Assembly (NCBI GenBank): GCA_963762635.1
Contig: CAVXLQ010000018.1
Coordinates: 62,001 to 126,000 of the forward strand
DNA: 64,000 bases
Direction: 5' to 3'
From: Tenggerimyces sp963762635
Lineage (GTDB): Bacteria > Actinomycetota > Actinomycetes > Propionibacteriales > Actinopolymorphaceae
Shown here: positions 51,997 through 60,761 of the stretch, one piece after another
How the letters are laid out: each line of letters starts with the position of its first letter
Numbering within the stretch: the stretch's first letter is position 1
Program-made: the position numbers and the translations under genes
Notes under the pieces: model-generated
The model's database searches: none
What the model saw: the letters and a program-made list of their open reading frames with translations, nothing else
Told to the model about the DNA's origin: nothing

Positions 51997-54900
51997 GTGA
52001 CGGACGGCTTGACACGTCGTGGATTCGTAGCCGCCGCTGGCGCGGCGCTGGCGGCTGGCTGGCGCGACTGGTCAGACGTGCGCGTCGCGCTGGCCGATAC
52101 AGGACTGGCCGACGAGGACGGCTCGAACCTGTGGCTCCGCTACCCGCTCGTCGACGACGCCGCGAAGCGCAGCGCGTACCAGCGCGTGCTCGCGTACGTC
52201 GTCGCCCCACCGGCCGGCAACGCGGTCATGCAGAGCGCCGCGACCGAGCTCACCACCGCGCTGAAGACGATGCTCGGCCGCGACACACCACTGAAGCCGA
52301 CCCTGAACGGCAACGGGGCGATCGTCGTCGGCACGCCGGACTCGTCGAGCCTCGTCGCCCAGTACGCCGACCGCGCCAAGCTCGGTGACCTCGGCGAAGA
52401 GGGCTACACGATCCAACGCAAGAAGATCAACGGGTTCGACACGATTCTCGTCGCCAGTAACGGCGATCGAGGCGCGCTGTACGGCGCCTTCCATCTCCTC
52501 AGGCTCGTACAAACCCAAGCCAGCCTGGACAAACCCAACGTCAGCGAGAGCCCCGTCAACCAGCTGAGGCTCACCAACCACTGGGACAACCTCGACCGCA
52601 GCGTCGAGCGCGGGTACGCCGGCGACTCCGTCTTCTTCTGGAACGAGCTCCCCCAGCTCAGGCCCAGCTACGAGACGTACGCCCGCGCGCTCGCCTCGGT
52701 CGGCATCAACGGCACCGTGATCAACAACGTCAACGCCAACGCGCAGTTCATCTCCCCCGAGATGCTGGCCAAGCTCGCACCCCTCGCCGGCGTCCTGCGC
52801 AAGTGGGGCATCTCGATGTACGTGTCGGTGAACTTCGCCAGCCCGATCCTCCTCGGCGGACTCGCCACCGCCGACCCGTTCGACGCGGGCGTCAAGCAGT
52901 GGTGGAAGGACAAGGCGAACGAGATCTACGCGACGATCCCCGACCTCGGCGGCTTCCTCGTCAAGGCCGACTCCGAAGGGCAGCCGGGACCGATCTCGTA
53001 CGGCCGCACCCACGCCGACGGCGCGAACATGCTGGCCGCGGCAGTGCAACCCCACGACGGCATCGTCATGTGGCGCGCGTTCGTGCACGACTTCGACGCG
53101 CTGGAGTGGTCGAACAAGTCCTACGAGACGTTCACGCCGCTGGACGGCAAGTTCGCCGCCAACACCGTCGTGCAGATCAAGAACGGCCCGATCGACTTCC
53201 AGGTCCGCGAGCCCACGCATCCGCTGTTCGGCGCGCTCCCGAACACGAACTCGATGATGGAGCTGCAGATCACCCAGGAGTACACCGGGCAGTCGACCCA
53301 CCTGTGCTACCTCGTCCCGATGTGGAAGGAGGTGTACGACTTCGACACCTACGCCGAAGGCAAGGGCACGACCGTCGCCGACATCGTCTCCGGCCAGACG
53401 TACGGCTACGGCCTCAGCGGCGTCGCCGGCGTGATGAACTTCGGCGACGACAAGGACTGGACGCGCAACCAGCTCAACGCCGCCAACACGCACGGGTACG
53501 CGCGCCTCGCGTGGAACCCGAGCCTTCCGGCGCGGGCGATCGCGAACGAGTGGACCCGGCAGACGTTCGGCAACTCCTCACGCGTCGTGAACCTTGTCAA
53601 CCGGCTCTTGCTCGACTCGTGGCAGACGTACATCGACTACACGAACCCGCTCGGCATCAGCTTCCAGATCACGGCCGACCACTTCACGCCGAGCCCGCAG
53701 ACCAACACGATCTGGCACCAGGCCGACGCCGAACGGCACCGGCTTCGACCGTACGGTCGCGACCGGCACCGGCTACACCGCCTTCTACCACTCGCCGGTC
53801 AAGGAGCGGTACGAGTCGGTGGCGGACACCCCCGACGAGCTGCTGCTGTTCCTGCACCACGTGCCGTACTCGCACAAGCTGAAGTCCGGCAAGACCGTGC
53901 TGCAGCACATCTACGACAGCCACTTCGACGGCCGCACCGGCGTTGCCCAGATGCGGCAGCTCTGGCAGTCGCTGCGCGGGCACATCGACGAGAAGCGCTG
54001 GGCGGACACGCTGGAACGGTTCGACCGCCAGCTCGACCAGGCGACGTTGTGGCGCGACACGATCGTCGGCTACTACTTCTCCGCCTGCCGGATCCTGGAC
54101 ACGAAGCGCTCCTGGGTGCAGGTCACACCGACGGCGTCCTCGGCGGTCCATCTGCAAGGTGGGTGGCCGAACCTGCTCGAGATCGAGGTCGCGAACGCTT
54201 CGGCCAACGCCGCCGAGCTCGTCGCCGGCCTGCCCGCGCTCGACGGCTGGAGCAGCGGTACGGAGACGATCTCGCTGCCGGCACGCGGGCTCGGGAAGGT
54301 ACGTATCCCCGTCAACCCGGCATTGCGCCCGGAGACGGCGGTGCTTCGCCCGACGTTGAAGGCGGGCAAGCTGCAGGCACTCATCACCGAGGCTCCCGTC
54401 ATCACCGCGCCGGCCGGCCGCCGGTGCCGCCTCGCGCTGGACGCGGGCTCGCCGACGAGTCCGCTGCTCGACGGGTACCGGCGACTTTCGCCTTCTGACG
54501 CGTGGGATTCGGCCCGCGGCTTTGGCTGGGTCGACGGGGCGCCGCAGTCTCGTGACCGCAACCAGCCGGACCCGTTGCTGCGCGACTTCGTCAACGACAC
54601 CGTCGCCCGGACGCTGCGGCTGACGATTCCCGCCGGCGAGCATTCCCTGTACCTGTTGACGGGAGAGACCAGCAGCGACTCGTTCCCGACGACGGTCCGC
54701 ATGGACGGCGCGGTCGTGGGAACGAGCGTGTTCCTGCCCGGCGGGAACTTCGAGTGGCTCGACGTTCCCGTGGACGGCGGCGCGTCGGGCAAGACGATCG
54801 ACCTGGAGTTCAGCAACGTCCCCGGCCAGCACTGGCACCTGGTCGCGATCGCGATCCCGGACGAGGCACTCGCCGCTCCCCCGGCGATCATCAGCGAGCT

Positions 54901-55618
54901 GACGGCGCCTTCGTTGGTGTTCGCCGGCCAGTCGCAGGCGATCCCCGTACGCCTGGCGGCGACGGACGCCGCGGTGGACGCGACTGTGCGTGCTGTGGTG
55001 CCGGCTGGCTGGACCACCGCGCCGGTGACGGTGCGCGTGACGCCGGGAGCGCTCGCCGACGTCGAGCTGACGTTCGTTCCCGACGCGACGCCGGCGATGG
55101 GTTCGGTGCGGGTCGAGGTCGTCGTCGACGGTGCCGTCACCGACACCCGCGAGCTGGAGCTGGTCGCCGTTCCCGCCGGCGCGTCGCTCGCGCTGGCCCT
55201 GGACGCGGGCACGACGGCGAGCCCGCTGGTCGCCGGGTATCAGCGGCTGTCGAACCAGGCTTGGGATCCGGCGCTCGGGTTCGGCTGGGTCGGGACGGCT
55301 GCGATGAACCGCGACCGCGCGCTGCTCGACGACCTGCGTCGCGACTTCGTCAACGACAACGCGCCGCGTACGTTGCGGATCGCGGTGCCGGCCGGCGCGC
55401 ACGAGGCGTACGTGCTCGTGGGCGACGCCAACCAGCCCTCGGCGCCGACGTTCGTCAAGTCGGGCGGCCAGTTGCTCGCGCAGAGTCCCTCGCTGGGCAA
55501 CGGCGCGTTCGCCTGGGTGCGGGTTCCGCTGGCTGGCGGGCAGACGTACGACCTGGAGCTGTCCGGCGACGGCACCCAGCACTGGCACCTCAACGCCCTG
55601 CTCCTCAGGGCGACCTAG
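51997..55618 (+). pseudogene. Tat-exported GH67 alpha-glucuronidase with C-terminal repeats, one-base frameshift
   Basis: The GTG at 51997 gives a twin-arginine signal (LTRRGFVAAAGAALAA). The GH67 catalytic residues are intact: Glu327 (VKADSEGQPG), Asp400 (KNGPIDFQVREP) and Glu428 (MELQITQEYTG). The enzyme family removes 4-O-methylglucuronic acid from xylooligosaccharides. The frame breaks after WHQAD near 53731; removing one base restores NGTGFDRTVATGTGYTAFYH and the rest of the GH67 C-terminus. Beyond it are two similar 150-residue beta domains (about 54417-54873 and 55181-55615, both with LDAG...SPL..GY.RLS and RDFVND) around an Ig-like spacer, probably carbohydrate-binding. About 1,206 residues if joined. 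Pseudogene or sequencing error. Confidence 0.8.
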
Positions 55619-55638
55619 GAGCGCACCCTTCGCTGAGA

Positions 55639-55989
55639 ATGTCCAAGGGCAGTCCGGCACCCGTCGCATCAGGGCTCCGGCGTCGCGTGCGGTCATCGGT
55701 GCGCTCCTTCCGGCTCGTTCCGGCTCGTACCGACGCGCGCCGTAACCGCGAGGGCCTAGGCGTCTCGCTCGACGAGATCGCCCGTCGCGCGGGAGTGGGT
55801 CCGGGCACCGTTCACCGGCATTTCCGCAGCAAGGAAGCGCTGTATCTCGCGGTCGCGACGGACCTCACCCGCGAGGTCGCCCACCTGCTCGACCGCGTCC
55901 GCCACGCCAACGTGGAGACCAACCCCGAACGCTCAGCCCACCTCGCCGACCTCATCCTCGACGCCCAACGACGGCCGCGCTGCCCCTGA
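55639..55989 (+). pseudogene. TetR-family regulator remnant
   Basis: This frame encodes RTDARRNRE followed at once by GLGVSLDEIARRAGVGPGTVHRHFRSKEALYLAVATDLTREV. Intact relatives have about 14 residues between these parts (the ILAAAREVFAEHG helix), so helix 1 of the DNA-binding domain is deleted in frame. After about 110 residues the frame runs into the 3' end of the convergent TetR gene, sharing 57 bp, and stops where a 190-residue protein would be only half complete. It therefore looks like a remnant with both an internal deletion and a lost ligand domain. No strong ribosome binding site is seen. Confidence 0.65.
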
Positions 55990-56559
55990 GCCCCGGCCGT
56001 TGAGCAGCGGGAGGTAGACCTCGTCGACGATCTCGACGAGCACCTCGTCGGGGACGTTCGGTGTGCCTCGGGTGACGAACTCGTTGCGCAGCAAGGCGAT
56101 CGCGACCGTGGCGGCGCGTGGGTGCAGCGCTTCGGGCGCCAGCTCGCCGCGGGCCACGGCGCGCCCGAGGACGGTCAGCCAGAGGGCGCTGCCGCCGTCG
56201 TTCGACGCCTCCTGGAGCTGGCCGAGCAGCTCCGGGCCGACGCCGGCGAGCAGTCCGCGCAGCACCTCGCCGAGCGGTGAGGACCAGTGCTTGTTGGCGC
56301 CGCGGAGCAGCTCGAGCACGTCGCCGCGGAGCGTGCCGGTGTCGGGGACGACGGTGTGCTCGTGCGCGAGCTGCCGGTAGGCGGCGAGGCCGAGCGCCGC
56401 TCGGTTCGGCCAGCGGCGGTAGAGCGCGTTCTTGTTCGTTCCCGCTCGCTTCGCGACCCGATCCATGGTGAGCCCGGCGTACCCCACCTCGGCGAGCTCG
56501 GCCGCCGCTGAGGCCAGGATCGCTTGCTCCAGCGCTGCTCCGCGTCGGCGTTCCGTCAC
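55933..56559 (-). CDS. TetR-family regulator, divergent from the TIM-barrel paralogue
   Basis: A 208-residue TetR protein. The helix-turn-helix is at about 10-58 (LEQAILASAAAELAEVGYAGLTMDRVAKRAGTNKNALYRRWPNRAALGLAAYRQL), with NALYRRWPNR as the recognition segment. The C-terminal domain resembles the TetR_C_16/AcrR-like group (RGDVLELLRGANKHWSSPLGEVLRGLLAGVGPELL). The C-terminus after LLNGRGS may be an extension created by the fusion point with the adjacent remnant, since it reads through 57 bp shared with it. It is divergent from the gene at 56632, with a palindrome between them, and so probably represses that gene and itself. Confidence 0.87.
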   Translation of the reverse strand: MTERRRGAALEQAILASAAAELAEVGYAGLTMDRVAKRAGTNKNALYRRWPNRAALGLAAYRQLAHEHTVVPDTGTLRGDVLELLRGANKHWSSPLGEVLRGLLAGVGPELLGQLQEASNDGGSALWLTVLGRAVARGELAPEALHPRAATVAIALLRNEFVTRGTPNVPDEVLVEIVDEVYLPLLNGRGSGAARPSLGVEDEVGEVG

Positions 56560-56573
56560 GCGACGTACCTTAC

Positions 56574-56617
56574 TTGACGATCCCCTCGGCCGCTATAAGG
56601 TACGGAACGTACCCTAT
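56574..56617 (+). promoter_or_regulatory. Promoter and palindromic operator between TetR and TIM-barrel genes
   Basis: GGTACG and CGTACC (56599-56613) form perfect six-base arms around GAA, within a wider 23-bp symmetric stretch (56595-56617). TTGACG (56574-56579) with TAAGGT (56596-56601) at 16 bp makes a plausible plus-strand promoter that the operator covers. A related half site, GTACCTTAC, lies at 56565-56573 near the TetR start. Confidence 0.62.
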
Positions 56618-56631
56618 GGAGAAGTGGGCCG

Positions 56632-57633
56632 ATGCGCGGCAAGGGCATCTGTTACGACACGGGATTCCTCAACGCGGGGAGCAGCACGCACGAGCCGTTC
56701 GACCCCGACCGGGTCGCTTCGGATCTGCGGGCGATCCGCGAGGCACTGCACTGCACGGCGGTCCGGATCACCGGCGGCGACGTCGAGCGGCTGAAGCTCG
56801 CCGCCACCCACGCGGCGAGCGCCGGCTTGGAGATCTGGCTCTGCCCGTTCACGAACAACCTGACGAACGACGCGCTGCTCGCCGTGCTCGAGGAGTGCGC
56901 GGACCATGCCGAGTCGCTGCGACGCTCGGGCGCCGAGGTGGTCCTCCTGACAGGCTCCGAGCTCAGTCTGATGAACCAGGGCATGATCCCGGGCGAGACG
57001 TTCGTCGACCGGAGCAAAGCGCTCGCTTCGCGCGACCCGTCGATCTTCGCCGCGCTACCTGAGCGGATGAACGCGTTCCTCGCCGAGGCCGTCGCGCGGG
57101 TCCGCGCCCGGTTCGGCGGGAAGCTCAGCTACGCCTCGCTCCCGTTCGAAGGCGTCGACTGGACGCCGTTCGACTATCTCGCGACCGATACGGGCTACCG
57201 GTGGGCCGAGATCGCGGACTGCTTTCCCGGGCTGGTACGCGCGTTCGTCGAGCAGGGCAAAGCTTTGGGCAAACCGGTGGCGTTCACCGAGTTCGGCTGT
57301 GCGACGTACCGCGGCGCGTCGGCCGTACGGCCCGCGGGCTCCGACGCGGTGGTGTGGTCGGAGGAGACGGGCGAGCCGTTGCGACTCACCGGCCCGTACG
57401 TACGCGACGAGGCCGAACAGGCGCGCTGCATCCGCGAGACGCTCGAGGTGTTCGAGACCGAAGGTGTGGACTCGGCGTTTGCTCACGTGTTCGCGTGGTA
57501 CGTGTTCCCTCATGATCCGAACGATCCGACGCTCGACCTCGATGTCGCCGGCTCAGGGCTGGTGAAAGTCACCAAAGATGGGACCTGGAAACCAAAGGAG
57601 GCCTTCCAAGCGCTTGCGGAGCACTACCGTTAG
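56632..57633 (+). CDS. TIM-barrel glycosidase-like protein (paralogue of the gene at 21235)
   Basis: A 333-residue protein similar along its length to the gene at 21235. Shared blocks are the start (MRGKGICYD versus MRVKGISYA), LHCTAVRI, GSELSLMNQGMIPG, TEFGCATYRGAS, GPYVRDEAEQARCIRETLE and LDLDVAGSGLVKV. There is no signal peptide. The two Glu residues in GSELS and TEFGC are the best catalytic candidates if it is a hydrolase, by analogy to clan GH-A, but no activity is known to me. It is divergent from a TetR gene and just upstream of a glucuronyl C5-epimerase-like gene. GGAGAAG is about 10 nt before the ATG. Confidence 0.78.
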   Translation: MRGKGICYDTGFLNAGSSTHEPFDPDRVASDLRAIREALHCTAVRITGGDVERLKLAATHAASAGLEIWLCPFTNNLTNDALLAVLEECADHAESLRRSGAEVVLLTGSELSLMNQGMIPGETFVDRSKALASRDPSIFAALPERMNAFLAEAVARVRARFGGKLSYASLPFEGVDWTPFDYLATDTGYRWAEIADCFPGLVRAFVEQGKALGKPVAFTEFGCATYRGASAVRPAGSDAVVWSEETGEPLRLTGPYVRDEAEQARCIRETLEVFETEGVDSAFAHVFAWYVFPHDPNDPTLDLDVAGSGLVKVTKDGTWKPKEAFQALAEHYR

Positions 57634-57704
57634 GTTTGGTAACGATCGTGGCCGTGTGATCGAGCGCAAGCAACAAATCGCGCTCGGGGGGTGTCTTCAG
57701 CACT

Positions 57705-58751
57705 GTGAGGGATAAGACGTTCAGCCGTCGTGGCGTGCTCGCAACGGTGCCGCTCGCGCTTGCCGCGAGCTGTGCCCAACCGGGAGTCACCGCGGAACCC
57801 GGTGGACAACCGGGCAAGGGGGCCACGTCGCCGGGGGCGACCTCGAGCACGACGGCGACGCCGCGAGTTGCTAGTCCTACGCCGACGAAACCCTTGCTGT
57901 ACAAGGTTTCTGGCTTCGTCCCGGCCACTGACGTTCCGGATGGGCGGCAGCCGTGGCGGGACCGGCCGGCGAAGAAGGTCGACCGCTTCACGCGCGACCG
58001 GTACGGCGTGCGCATGTTCGAGTGGAGGGGCAAGCTCTACAACCACCCCGTCGCGCAGATCCAGTACGGGCTGCAGAACCTCTCCGCGTTCCGCAAGACC
58101 GGCGACGTGTTCTTCCTCAACCGGGCTCGGCTGCAGGCCGAGCGGGTGATCTCGAAGCAGGTCGTCCTGCGGGGCGCGTTCTACTTCCCGTACCCGTACA
58201 ACTTCTCTCATGGGCAGCACAGCGGCCTGAACTTCAGGGCGCCTTGGTACTCGGGCATGGCGCAAGGCGAGTCGCTCAGCCTGTTCTCCCAACTGGCGCG
58301 GCTGGACGCGGTGCCGGCAGCGGACCGGGAGGAGTATCGGGAGGCCGCGGAACGTACGTTCCCGTCGCTGCAGCTCTTCGACGAGGCGAACCCCTGGGTG
58401 GTGAACGTCGACGACGGCTACTACTGGATCCAGGAGTATCCGGCGCTGCCGCCAGGGAAGCCGGACTACACGTACAACGGCTTCATCTTCGCGATCCTCG
58501 GGCTGTGGGACTACCACCTGCTGACCGGCGATCCGGTCGCCGCGCAGCTCTTCGATGCGTCCTTGACGACGATCGACAAGTACTTCACGAGCTTCCGCAA
58601 CCCCGGCGGCTCGGCGTACTACTGCCGGACGCATCGGATCCCGACGCCGAACTACCACACGATCCACATCGTGCTGCTGTACGCGCTGCACTTCCTGTCG
58701 GGTGACGAGCGGTTCAAGAGGTACGCGGAGTTGCTCAAATCGGACGTGTGA
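57705..58751 (+). CDS. D-glucuronyl C5-epimerase-family lipoprotein
   Basis: A 348-residue exported protein. The N-terminus FSRRGVLATVPLALAASCA is a Tat-like lipoprotein signal with the lipobox Cys near 23, followed by a 35-residue Gly/Thr/Pro-rich linker. The rest matches the C-terminal domain of heparan-sulfate glucuronyl C5-epimerase: LNHPVAQIQYGLQN-like (here YNHPVAQIQYGLQN), NFRAPWYSGMAQGESLSLFSQLARL, WVVNVDDGYYWIQEYP and NGFIFAILGLWDYHLLTGD. These carry the catalytic Tyr residues of the family. Bacterial members are poorly studied; alginate- or heparosan-like substrates are possible. Start is the GTG at 57705. The gene ends inside the small antisense gene by 17 bp. Confidence 0.87.
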   Translation: MRDKTFSRRGVLATVPLALAASCAQPGVTAEPGGQPGKGATSPGATSSTTATPRVASPTPTKPLLYKVSGFVPATDVPDGRQPWRDRPAKKVDRFTRDRYGVRMFEWRGKLYNHPVAQIQYGLQNLSAFRKTGDVFFLNRARLQAERVISKQVVLRGAFYFPYPYNFSHGQHSGLNFRAPWYSGMAQGESLSLFSQLARLDAVPAADREEYREAAERTFPSLQLFDEANPWVVNVDDGYYWIQEYPALPPGKPDYTYNGFIFAILGLWDYHLLTGDPVAAQLFDASLTTIDKYFTSFRNPGGSAYYCRTHRIPTPNYHTIHIVLLYALHFLSGDERFKRYAELLKSDV

Positions 58752-58872
58752 CCACCGGCTCGGCGTTGACCAGGGCGCGGACGGCGCCGCAGGAGCAGCG
58801 CTGGTAGGAGACCCAGCCCTCGCTCGTCGGGTGGCTGGAGGCGGTGATCCAGCGGTGTGCGCAAGGCTTCAT
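58735..58872 (-). CDS. Small Cys-containing protein, 45 residues
   Basis: Too short for many gene finders. The ATG at 58872 has GGTGGA five to six bases upstream. The 45 residues contain CAHRWITASSHPTSEGWVSY followed by QRCSCGA. This short Cys-His pattern, with HPTSEG and a CSCG knuckle, is one I have seen as a small conserved protein in several actinomycetes; the cysteines and histidines could bind a metal. Its function is unknown. Upstream in-frame ATGs at 58884 and 58908 are alternatives. It overlaps the 3' end of the epimerase gene by 17 bp on the opposite strand. The 217 bp upstream hold no other gene. Confidence 0.6.
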   Translation of the reverse strand: MKPCAHRWITASSHPTSEGWVSYQRCSCGAVRALVNAEPVVTRPI

Positions 58873-59089
58873 GCGTTCCACCATGGCGCGGCAGGCGTGT
58901 CGCGCCATCGGCGATCGCTACCTATCTCGGCGTGCCGCGTTGCCGACATCTGAGCCTTGCACACGTCAACCGACCTATGTAGATCAAGCGCGAATACCGG
59001 TGCTGGACGGGGGCCGTTCAGCGGGTGGTGCCCGGGTTGTCGGGCCTGGGCCCTACGATCGTGCTCCGGACGAGTGAGGGCGGAGGACC

Positions 59090-60004
59090 GTGAGCGGGAT
59101 CGAGGGCACCACCCACGTAGAGCGCAAACAGGTTCCGTTGGTCGTCGACACCGACCTGGGCGGCGATCCCGACGACGCGATCGCCCTGGTGGTGGCCGCG
59201 GGGCTGCCCGAGCTGGGCTTGGTCGTGACGTCGGACGAGCACGACGGCAGGCGCGCCCGGCTGGCGAGACATCTTCTCAACCTGCTCGGCCGCAGTGACG
59301 TCCCCGTAGTCGCCGGGCGCGACCTCGGCAACACCAAGGACTGGGCGGCCGAAGGGCTGGTCCCCGACTCCGTCCCGGCCCAGCCGGACGACGTCCTGGC
59401 CGCCGTCGACGAGATCGCCGACCCGGCGACCGGCGTCCGGTGGCTGACGCTCGGCCCGGCCTCCAACCTCGCCGACGTCATCACGGCCCGCCCGGAGCTC
59501 CAGGAGAAGCTCGCCCTGACCCTGATGTGCGGCGCACTGGCGTTCCGCGACCCGGAACGGGCCGAGCACAACATCCGCCTCGACGTCTCGGCCGCGCGCG
59601 GTGTGTTCACCGCCATCCGGAACCCCTGGCTGCTCCCCGCCGACGTCACGTTCACGGCGGCGAACGAGGTCACGCCGGACTCCCCCGAGTACGCGCTGAT
59701 CAGCCGCCCCGGCGCGCCTGCCTGGGCGACCCTGCTGACCGCGCACCTCGACCAGTGGTTCGCGAACTTCTATCCCGGCACGATGCTGCACGACGCGCTC
59801 GCCCTGGCTTTGTGCATGCGCCGCCCGTTCCTCGACGTCGTCGCCAGGCGCATCGAGCTGGACGAAGCCGGCCGGATGACCGTGTCCGACACCGGCTGGC
59901 CGGTCTCGTTCACCAGCGGTGCCGACTACGCTGGGTTCCGTCTCTGGCTGCGGTCGCGGCTGGAGCGCGCACTCGACCGGGAGACCATGTCAAGCCTGGG
60001 TTGA
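59090..60004 (+). CDS. Inosine/uridine-preferring nucleoside hydrolase family protein
   Basis: A 304-residue N-ribohydrolase. The calcium-binding N-terminal motif is VDTDLGGDPDDAIAL with Asp20, Asp22, Asp27 and Asp28. The segment LTLGPASNLADVI, the GTMLHDALALAL motif with His and Asp that complete the metal site, and the overall length are normal. It splits ribonucleosides to base and ribose for salvage. The start is a GTG with GGAGG six bases before it. The VOC gene follows 16 bp after the stop, so the two are probably co-transcribed. No ribokinase or nucleoside transporter is in the window. Confidence 0.9.
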   Translation: MSGIEGTTHVERKQVPLVVDTDLGGDPDDAIALVVAAGLPELGLVVTSDEHDGRRARLARHLLNLLGRSDVPVVAGRDLGNTKDWAAEGLVPDSVPAQPDDVLAAVDEIADPATGVRWLTLGPASNLADVITARPELQEKLALTLMCGALAFRDPERAEHNIRLDVSAARGVFTAIRNPWLLPADVTFTAANEVTPDSPEYALISRPGAPAWATLLTAHLDQWFANFYPGTMLHDALALALCMRRPFLDVVARRIELDEAGRMTVSDTGWPVSFTSGADYAGFRLWLRSRLERALDRETMSSLG

Positions 60005-60020
60005 CACAGGAAGGTCGCGG

Positions 60021-60695
60021 ATGATCTACGAGCTCAACCACGTCGGTATGAGGATCCGCGATCTCTCCGCCAGCTTGCGGTTCTACGTCGATCTTCTGGG
60101 CGCTCGGGTCGTGGACGAGCTGTTCATGACGAACGGCCAGACCGACCGCGTCCACATCCAGCTCGCCGGGGGGCTGATCGAACTCCTGCACCCCCACCAG
60201 CCAGGTCCCGACGTGACATGGGGCGTGGACCACATCGGCTTCATGACCGACGACCTCGACGGCGACCACGCCCGGCTGGTCTCGCGCGGGTTCGAGTTCT
60301 CCACCCCGCCGAAGGTCGCAGGGTCTGGGCAGGGGCGGCTCGCGTTCTGCTCGGATCCGAACGGGGTGCGCGTCGAGCTCCTCCAGCGCGAAGAGGAGTT
60401 CCGCGTCGCGCCGATCGAGGGCCACGTCCAGGCACTCGCCCACATCTCCCTCGCCGCGCCCTCCCTCGAGGCGGCGGAGACGTTCTACCGCGACGACCTC
60501 GGCATGCAACCGGTCGAGACCGACGGAACGGAGACGTACCTCCGCCACCAGAACGACACCATCGAGCTGGTGAACGCCACCTCGGACCGCCCCATCCGCG
60601 GCCTCGCCCTCCGCGTCGACTCCACCGAACCGTTCGGCTCCGCCACCCTCACCGACCCCGACGGCACCCGCATCGAGCTCGTCGCCGCGCACTAG
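60021..60695 (+). CDS. Two-domain VOC (glyoxalase/dioxygenase fold) protein
   Basis: A 224-residue vicinal-oxygen-chelate protein with two beta-alpha-beta modules. Module one reads YELNHVGMRIRDLSASLRFYVDLLGARVV ... DHIGFMTDDLDGDHARLVSRG ... FCSDPNGVRVELLQ; module two begins LAHISLAAPSLEAAETFYRDDLGMQPV and ends LTDPDGTRIELV. Candidate metal ligands are His7, His near 73 and Glu near 118. Relatives include methylmalonyl-CoA epimerase, glyoxalase I and resistance proteins; the substrate cannot be told. The ATG at 60021 has AGGAAGG. It appears co-transcribed with the nucleoside hydrolase. Confidence 0.88.
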   Translation: MIYELNHVGMRIRDLSASLRFYVDLLGARVVDELFMTNGQTDRVHIQLAGGLIELLHPHQPGPDVTWGVDHIGFMTDDLDGDHARLVSRGFEFSTPPKVAGSGQGRLAFCSDPNGVRVELLQREEEFRVAPIEGHVQALAHISLAAPSLEAAETFYRDDLGMQPVETDGTETYLRHQNDTIELVNATSDRPIRGLALRVDSTEPFGSATLTDPDGTRIELVAAH

Positions 60696-60761
60696 CCGCC
60701 AGCGCATACACGATTCTGTAAGTGCTTGTCGCCGCGGCCAGTCGGCCGAACGATCGGCAAG

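Noticed and set aside
53684..55696. Open frame of 670 codons on the minus strand
   Set aside because: Antisense to the GH67 C-terminal region, whose two repeats and GH67 motifs support the plus strand.
58652..58864. 70-codon minus-strand frame
   Set aside because: It overlaps the epimerase gene more deeply, is Arg/Pro-rich and lacks a ribosome binding site; the frame at 58735-58872 explains the region better.
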